Positions 59,737-64,000 of a stretch of DNA of 64,000 bases are shown here, piece by piece. Under the pieces are notes generated by a model that did no database searches, had not been told where the DNA came from, and worked only from the letters and a program-made list of their open reading frames with translations. The DNA is from Trinickia dabaoshanensis (GTDB taxonomy: Bacteria; Pseudomonadota; Gammaproteobacteria; Burkholderiales; Burkholderiaceae). A program made the position numbers and the translations under genes. The stretch lies in the NCBI RefSeq assembly GCF_002879885.1, contig NZ_PNYA01000017.1, forward strand, positions 1 through 64,000, given 5' to 3'. Position 1 is the stretch's first letter, and each line of letters starts with the position of its first letter.

Positions 59737-59761
59737 GGGCGGCATCGCCTCGATGCCGCCC
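59737..59761 (-). terminator. Intercistronic hairpin in the amino-acid importer unit
   Basis: GGGCGGCATCG, three bases, and its perfect complement make an 11-pair stem 28 bases after the binding-protein gene. The T content after it is weak, so it likely stabilises the binding-protein mRNA and lowers permease expression. Confidence 0.5.
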
Positions 59762-59789
59762 TCACGCGTTCGAATGCCGAACGAGCCGA

Positions 59790-60587
59790 TTACTTGGCGA
59801 CCGGCTTGGTCACGTCGATGCCGAACCACTTCTCGGAAATCTTCGCGAACGTGCCATCGGCTTCGAGCTGAGTCATCGCGTCGGAAATCGCCTTCGCGAA
59901 CTTCGGATTGTCTTTCTTGAACGGAATGGCGGACGGATTGCCCGTGCCGACCATCGCGCCCGGGCGCAACGGCAATTGCGAGTTCTTGAGCAGGTAAGCC
60001 ACCATCAAGCGGTCGTTCAGCGCCGCGTCGATCCGCCCGGCCGCGAGATCGCTCAGATACTCGGGTGCGCCCGGATACGTCTTCACGTCGATCCCGGCGA
60101 CGGCCTTGGCCATATCCATGTAGTTCGTCCCGAGGCCGACGCCGAGCTTATGGCCTTTCAAGTCTTCGAGCGACTTGAATTGTCGGTCATCGTTCTTGCG
60201 CTGGATCAGCTCGGCACCCGAGAACGTGTAGCCCGGCGAGAAGTCGAGCACCTTTTCACGCTCGGGCGTCACGCCCACTTGATTGACGATCACGTCGAAC
60301 TTGCCTGCTTGCAAGCCGGCGATGATGCCGCTCCACTCGGTCGTGATGAACTCGGGCTTGACGCCGAGCTTGCCGGCGACGGCCTTCGCAATGTCGACGT
60401 CGAACCCAACCAGCTCGCCGTTCGCGGCTTTCGAATCGAACGGCGGGAACGTGCCTTCGCAGCCGATGCGCAGCGTGCCGCGGGCCTTGACCTGATCGAG
60501 CAGGTCTTGGGCGTGAGCGGTCGCCGCCACGAAAGTGAGGCCGGCCACACCGGCGGTCAGGATCTTCTTGAACGTCGCAAATTTCAT
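59790..60587 (-). CDS. Periplasmic amino-acid-binding protein (cystine/TcyJ-like)
   Basis: A 265-residue family-3 binding protein with a Sec signal ending ATAHAQ. It has TLRIGCEGTFPPFDSKAANG, LVGFDVDIAKAVAGKLGVKP, the signature GLQAGKFDVIVNQVGVTPER and GTNYMDMAK. The pattern and the lone permease beside it are like cystine (FliY/TcyJ) systems. GAGACTGAAACT precedes ATG 60587. The exact amino acid is not certain. Confidence 0.9.
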   Translation of the reverse strand: MKFATFKKILTAGVAGLTFVAATAHAQDLLDQVKARGTLRIGCEGTFPPFDSKAANGELVGFDVDIAKAVAGKLGVKPEFITTEWSGIIAGLQAGKFDVIVNQVGVTPEREKVLDFSPGYTFSGAELIQRKNDDRQFKSLEDLKGHKLGVGLGTNYMDMAKAVAGIDVKTYPGAPEYLSDLAAGRIDAALNDRLMVAYLLKNSQLPLRPGAMVGTGNPSAIPFKKDNPKFAKAISDAMTQLEADGTFAKISEKWFGIDVTKPVAK

Positions 60588-60686
60588 AGTTTCAGTCTCC
60601 TTTGCGAAGCGCCGGAAAAGGGGCGCTTGCGGGTGCAGCCATGATAGCGAAATTGCAATCAGGTCAGAAATATCGTTTGTTTATGT

Positions 60687-61730
60687 TTATATGCGAGCCG
60701 CATCGGCGTTCGCGATCGCCTCGACGCATTCGCTCACGAGCGCGGGCCCGCGATAGATGAAGCCCGTGTAGAGCTGCACGAGCGAGGCGCCCGCGGCGAG
60801 CTTGGCCACGGCGTCTTGCCCCGACGCGATGCCGCCCACGCCGATGATGGCCACCGCTTCGCCCACTTCGGCTCGCAACTTCCGGATGACGGCGTTCGAA
60901 GCGTCGAACACGGGCTTGCCCGACAGGCCGCCGGTTTCGTCCGCATGCGCCATGCCCGCGACAGCCGCGCGCGAGAGCGTCGTGTTCGTCGCGATGACCC
61001 CTTCGATCCGGTGGCGAAGCAAGGTATCGGCGATCGCCTTGATCTGTTCGTCGTCGAGATCGGGCGCGATCTTCAGCGCGAGCGGCACGAGCTTGCCGTG
61101 CAGATCGGCGAGTCGCTGCTGTTTGTCCTTCAGCGCGCCGATCAGCGCATCGAGTTCGTCCGCGCCTTGCAGTTGCCGTAGGTTCTTCGTATTCGGCGAC
61201 GAGATATTGATCGTGACATAGCTCGCGAACGGGTACACGCGTTCGAGGCAGTACAGATAGTCGTCGGCCGCGCGTTCGATCGGCGTATCGGCATTTTTGC
61301 CGATGTTCAGGCCCAGGGGCCCCCGATAGCGTGCGGCTTGCACGTTCTTCACGAACTGATCCACGCCGCGATTGTTGAAGCCCATACGATTGATGAGCGC
61401 GCCGGCCTCGGGCAGACGGAAGATGCGCGGGCGAGGGTTGCCCGGCTGCGCCCGCGGCGTGACGGTGCCCACTTCGATGAAACCGAAGCCGAGCGCCGCG
61501 AGCCCGTCGATGCAAGCGCCTTCCTTATCGAGCCCCGCGGCGAGGCCGACCGGGTTGCGGAAGGCAATGCCCATCACGGTGCGCGGCAAGTCGGGTACAT
61601 GCGGCGCCAGTAGCCGCGCGAGACCGGTGCGGCCCGCGGCGCCGAGCATGCCGAGCGTGAGGTGGTGGGCATCTTCCGCGTCCATGCGAAAGAGGCGGGA
61701 GCGGACGAGCGGGTAAAGGGAGCTGAACAC
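60687..61730 (-). CDS. pyrD: Dihydroorotate dehydrogenase (quinone), class 2
   Basis: A 347-residue membrane-associated flavoenzyme of pyrimidine biosynthesis. It has the class 2 N-terminal helix ([19 protein letters not shown]), [20 protein letters not shown], the FMN/orotate region [18 protein letters not shown] with the catalytic Ser, ATNTTLSR and [13 protein letters not shown]. The start is GTG 61730. It precedes bpt on the opposite-reading order found in relatives (NUDIX-aat-bpt-pyrD, same strand). Confidence 0.95.
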   Translation of the reverse strand: MFSSLYPLVRSRLFRMDAEDAHHLTLGMLGAAGRTGLARLLAPHVPDLPRTVMGIAFRNPVGLAAGLDKEGACIDGLAALGFGFIEVGTVTPRAQPGNPRPRIFRLPEAGALINRMGFNNRGVDQFVKNVQAARYRGPLGLNIGKNADTPIERAADDYLYCLERVYPFASYVTINISSPNTKNLRQLQGADELDALIGALKDKQQRLADLHGKLVPLALKIAPDLDDEQIKAIADTLLRHRIEGVIATNTTLSRAAVAGMAHADETGGLSGKPVFDASNAVIRKLRAEVGEAVAIIGVGGIASGQDAVAKLAAGASLVQLYTGFIYRGPALVSECVEAIANADAARI

Positions 61731-61803
61731 TAGAGGGCCGGCGTTTAGGAAATGTGAAGCGCGCTATTTTACCGGTATCCGCATGGGGCATCGATCGCGC
61801 GCC

Positions 61804-62571
61804 TTACGGTCGCTCCGTCGGCGCCAGCGGCCCCCAGCGTCCGTCCACGAGGCCCTCTAGCGGCCGGAAGTTCGATTTATAGGCCATCTTGGGGCTTTCC
61901 CGGATCCAATAGCCGAGATAGACGTACGGCAGCCCCAAGCTCCTCGCTTGCTCGATTTGCCAAAGGATGTTGTAGGTGCCGTAGCTCGCATGGACGGCGT
62001 CGGGCTCGAAAAACGTATAAACGGAGGAGAGCCCGTCGCCGAGGATATCGATCATGCTGACCATGCGCAGCACGCCCGGGTCGATCGGCGCGTTGGCCGG
62101 CTCGCGAAATTCGACGAGACGCGAGTTGATGCGGCTATGCAAAAGGAATTGCTCGTATTGATCGCGACTGTCTCGATCCATGCCGCCGCCTGCGTGGCGC
62201 GCCGCCTGGTAGCGCATATAGAGCGTGTAATGCTCTTCCTCGTAATGCAGCGGGGAGACGGCGGCAACCAGCGCCCCATGCCGTTTCCATACTCGGCGTT
62301 GGGTGCGGTTCGGCGCGAATGCGGCAACCGGGACGCGTACCGGGACGCAGGCGCGGCAGCCTTCGCAGTAAGGTCGATAGGTAAAGACGCCCGAGCGCCG
62401 GAAACCGGCTTTGACGAGGTCGGTATAAACGTCTGAGTTGATGAGATGGCTCGGCGTCGCGACTTGCGAGCGCGCGATGCGTCCTTCCAGATAGCTGCAG
62501 GGATACGGCGCGGTGGCGTAAAACTGCAGCGCGGAAAGCGGTGAAAGCGGCAGCTCATTCGGGTGAGTCAT
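61804..62571 (-). CDS. bpt: Aspartate/glutamate leucyl-tRNA-protein transferase (Bpt)
   Basis: A 255-residue transferase of the ATE/Bpt family that adds Leu from Leu-tRNA to proteins with N-terminal Asp or Glu, marking them for ClpAP. Marks are [19 protein letters not shown], the cysteines in [31 protein letters not shown] and [18 protein letters not shown]. It lies between pyrD and aat, and with Aat completes both N-degron branches. Confidence 0.93.
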   Translation of the reverse strand: MTHPNELPLSPLSALQFYATAPYPCSYLEGRIARSQVATPSHLINSDVYTDLVKAGFRRSGVFTYRPYCEGCRACVPVRVPVAAFAPNRTQRRVWKRHGALVAAVSPLHYEEEHYTLYMRYQAARHAGGGMDRDSRDQYEQFLLHSRINSRLVEFREPANAPIDPGVLRMVSMIDILGDGLSSVYTFFEPDAVHASYGTYNILWQIEQARSLGLPYVYLGYWIRESPKMAYKSNFRPLEGLVDGRWGPLAPTERP

Positions 62572-62647
62572 CGGCGGCTCTCAATGCATTATCCGTTGTT
62601 CCAACGGGCCGCCTCGGGCATCGGCGAGCGGCGGCACGCGCGTCAAG

Positions 62648-63385
62648 CTACACCGCATGCGGCAGGACTTCGAGCAGCGCCGCCTTATCGAATTGCCACG
62701 GAATGGAAGCCGCGGCCACAGCGGTGCGCACATGGGCGACGAACGTCTTGCGCGCGATCTCGCGCCCTCCTAAAGACGCGAGATGCGGCGTATTTTGCTG
62801 GCAGTCTATCATTTCTATTTCGTGACGGCGCAGGTGACCGACGAGCGCCGCGAGCGCGATTTTCGATGCGTCGCTGACCTCGGCGAACATCGATTCGCCG
62901 AAGAACATGCGGCCGAGCGATACGCCGTACAGGCCACCCACGCGCCGGCCGTCGAGCCAGGTTTCGATGCTGTGCGCATCGCCGATGCGATGCAGAGAAG
63001 TATAAGCGTCGAGGATCTGGTCGGTAATCCAGGTGCCCTGTTGGCCACGGCGCGGCGACTGGGCGCAACTGCGCATGACGGCCGGGAAATCCGCATCGAC
63101 GCGTATCTCCCAACGCGGATCGCTCAGCACCCGCTTGAGCGTTTTGCGTAGCGAGGGGGAGACTTTGAATTCGCGCGGCAGCAGCACCATTCGCGGATCG
63201 GGGCTCCACCATAAAACGGGCTGCCCGTCGGAATACCAGGGGAAGATGCCTTGGCGATACGCATCGACGAGCCGCGAAGGCAGCAAATCGGAACTCGCGG
63301 CCAGCAAGCCGGGCGCGCCGCTCGCGCGGCCGAGCGCCCGCGCGACGGGCGGGAAGGGGTCGTCGGGGCTTAGCCAGGGAACCAT
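62648..63385 (-). CDS. aat: Leucyl/phenylalanyl-tRNA-protein transferase
   Basis: A 245-residue enzyme that adds Leu or Phe to N-terminal Lys/Arg of substrates in the N-degron pathway. Signature blocks are [65 protein letters not shown] and [13 protein letters not shown]. It starts with ATG 63385 and precedes bpt by 76 bases. Confidence 0.95.
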   Translation of the reverse strand: MVPWLSPDDPFPPVARALGRASGAPGLLAASSDLLPSRLVDAYRQGIFPWYSDGQPVLWWSPDPRMVLLPREFKVSPSLRKTLKRVLSDPRWEIRVDADFPAVMRSCAQSPRRGQQGTWITDQILDAYTSLHRIGDAHSIETWLDGRRVGGLYGVSLGRMFFGESMFAEVSDASKIALAALVGHLRRHEIEMIDCQQNTPHLASLGGREIARKTFVAHVRTAVAAASIPWQFDKAALLEVLPHAV

Positions 63386-63424
63386 GCTAGGGCCTCGTCA
63401 TGCAAGCAGCACGGCGGCGCGCGA

Positions 63425-63970
63425 TCATCCGTCGCGCAAGGAGCGAAAGATATCGCCCGTATGCAGGCCGTAGGTACCGGCCGAACGGTCGGCGAAGAAG
63501 AAACGCAGCGTCTGCCCCACCGTCGGAAAAGCGATATCGTCCCAAGGAATCTCGGCCTCGTCGAACAGACGCACTTCCAGGCTCTCTTCGCCCGCTGCGA
63601 CGTCGATATCGAGCAAGCGAGCGAGGTAGAACAAATGCACCTGATGCACGTGCGGCACGTTCAGCAACGAGAACAAGTGCTGCACCTCCACGCGCGCGCC
63701 GGCTTCCTCGAGCGTTTCGCGCGCGGCCGCTTCCGCCGTTGTTTCGCCCATTTCCATGAAGCCCGCCGGCAACGTCCAGTAGCCATAGCGCGGTTCGATC
63801 GCGCGCCGGCACAGCAGCACCTTGTCTTCCCAAACCGGGACGGTGCCCACGACGTTGCGCGGATTCTGATAATGCACGGTGCCGCAGTTTTCGCAAACGA
63901 AGCGTTCGCGGTTGTCGCCGGCAGGGATGCGTAAGCTGACTGCTTGGCCGCAGACTGAGCAGAATTTCAT
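63425..63970 (-). CDS. NUDIX hydrolase with zinc ribbon
   Basis: A 181-residue protein. A zinc ribbon (FCSVCGQAVSL; FVCENCGTVHYQNP) precedes the NUDIX box GFMEMGETTAEAAARETLEE followed by AGA, with all catalytic acidic residues. It resembles NudC-like or ADP-ribose pyrophosphatase-type hydrolases of nucleoside diphosphate derivatives; the substrate is not fixed. It is 39 bases upstream of aat on the same strand and probably co-transcribed with aat-bpt. Confidence 0.9.
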   Translation of the reverse strand: MKFCSVCGQAVSLRIPAGDNRERFVCENCGTVHYQNPRNVVGTVPVWEDKVLLCRRAIEPRYGYWTLPAGFMEMGETTAEAAARETLEEAGARVEVQHLFSLLNVPHVHQVHLFYLARLLDIDVAAGEESLEVRLFDEAEIPWDDIAFPTVGQTLRFFFADRSAGTYGLHTGDIFRSLRDG

Positions 63971-64000
63971 AGGGACGGTGCGGAACTGGGTGATGCGAGT

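Overview
The window looks like a chromosomal piece of a GC-rich betaproteobacterium of the family Burkholderiaceae (Paraburkholderia/Trinickia-like). This is inferred from high GC at third codon positions, the rnr-rlmB and pyrD-bpt-aat-NUDIX core neighbourhoods, and the style of the nos proteins. No rRNA or CRISPR array was seen. One tRNA gene (Leu, CAG) is present.

Layout. (1) 1-13650: end of a TauE/SafE permease, a lipoprotein, and a complete nitrous-oxide reduction locus. A minus-strand unit (nosX, an ABC-2 exporter, a hemerythrin protein) and a plus-strand unit (nosZDFYL, two small unknown genes, a lipoprotein cytochrome c, nosR) diverge around a perfect FNR/Dnr-type box at 4611-4624. NosZ makes N2O reductase, NosDFY/NosL supply sulfur and copper, NosX flavinylates NosR, and NosR plus the cytochrome bring electrons. 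(2) 13649-24333: an isochorismatase-fold protein, dbpA, an acetyltransferase, a decayed CheR-PAS gene, and an accessory catabolic cluster (nitrilase, metallo-beta-lactamase-fold hydrolase, NIPSNAP protein, esterase, extradiol dioxygenase) with LysR and HxlR regulators.

(3) 24338-24583: a tandem repeat carrying tRNA-Leu terminators, a tRNA-Leu-like fossil and the left attachment site. (4) 24561-40494: a 15.9-kb integrative element in the 3' end of tRNA-Leu. It encodes an integrase, an AlpA-like regulator, a primase, a RepA-like helicase, an iteron array, an SSB, a P27-type small terminase and an S49 protease. I find no large terminase, portal, capsid or tail gene. Size, integration site and gene order fit a phage satellite (PICI-like). 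It also carries a probable toxin/DUF4279 immunity pair and several unknown small proteins, including two paralogues of the same length. This is the most interesting part of the window.

(5) 40558-44135: rnr and rlmB. (6) 44194-52250: a seven-gene minus-strand operon with a complete polyamine/opine-type ABC importer and a three-subunit FAD/[2Fe-2S] amine oxidoreductase, facing an IclR regulator. (7) 52439-59019: secreted phospholipase D-like protein, rpiA, a Crp/Fnr regulator, a 0.9-kb stretch without genes, a FadR/GntR regulator, a Gfo/Idh/MocA oxidoreductase and a signal peptidase I. (8) 59035-63970: cystine-type ABC importer genes, then pyrD, the N-degron transferases bpt and aat, and a NUDIX hydrolase.

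Coordinates and motifs were read by eye. Family names come from recognised motifs, not from a database search.
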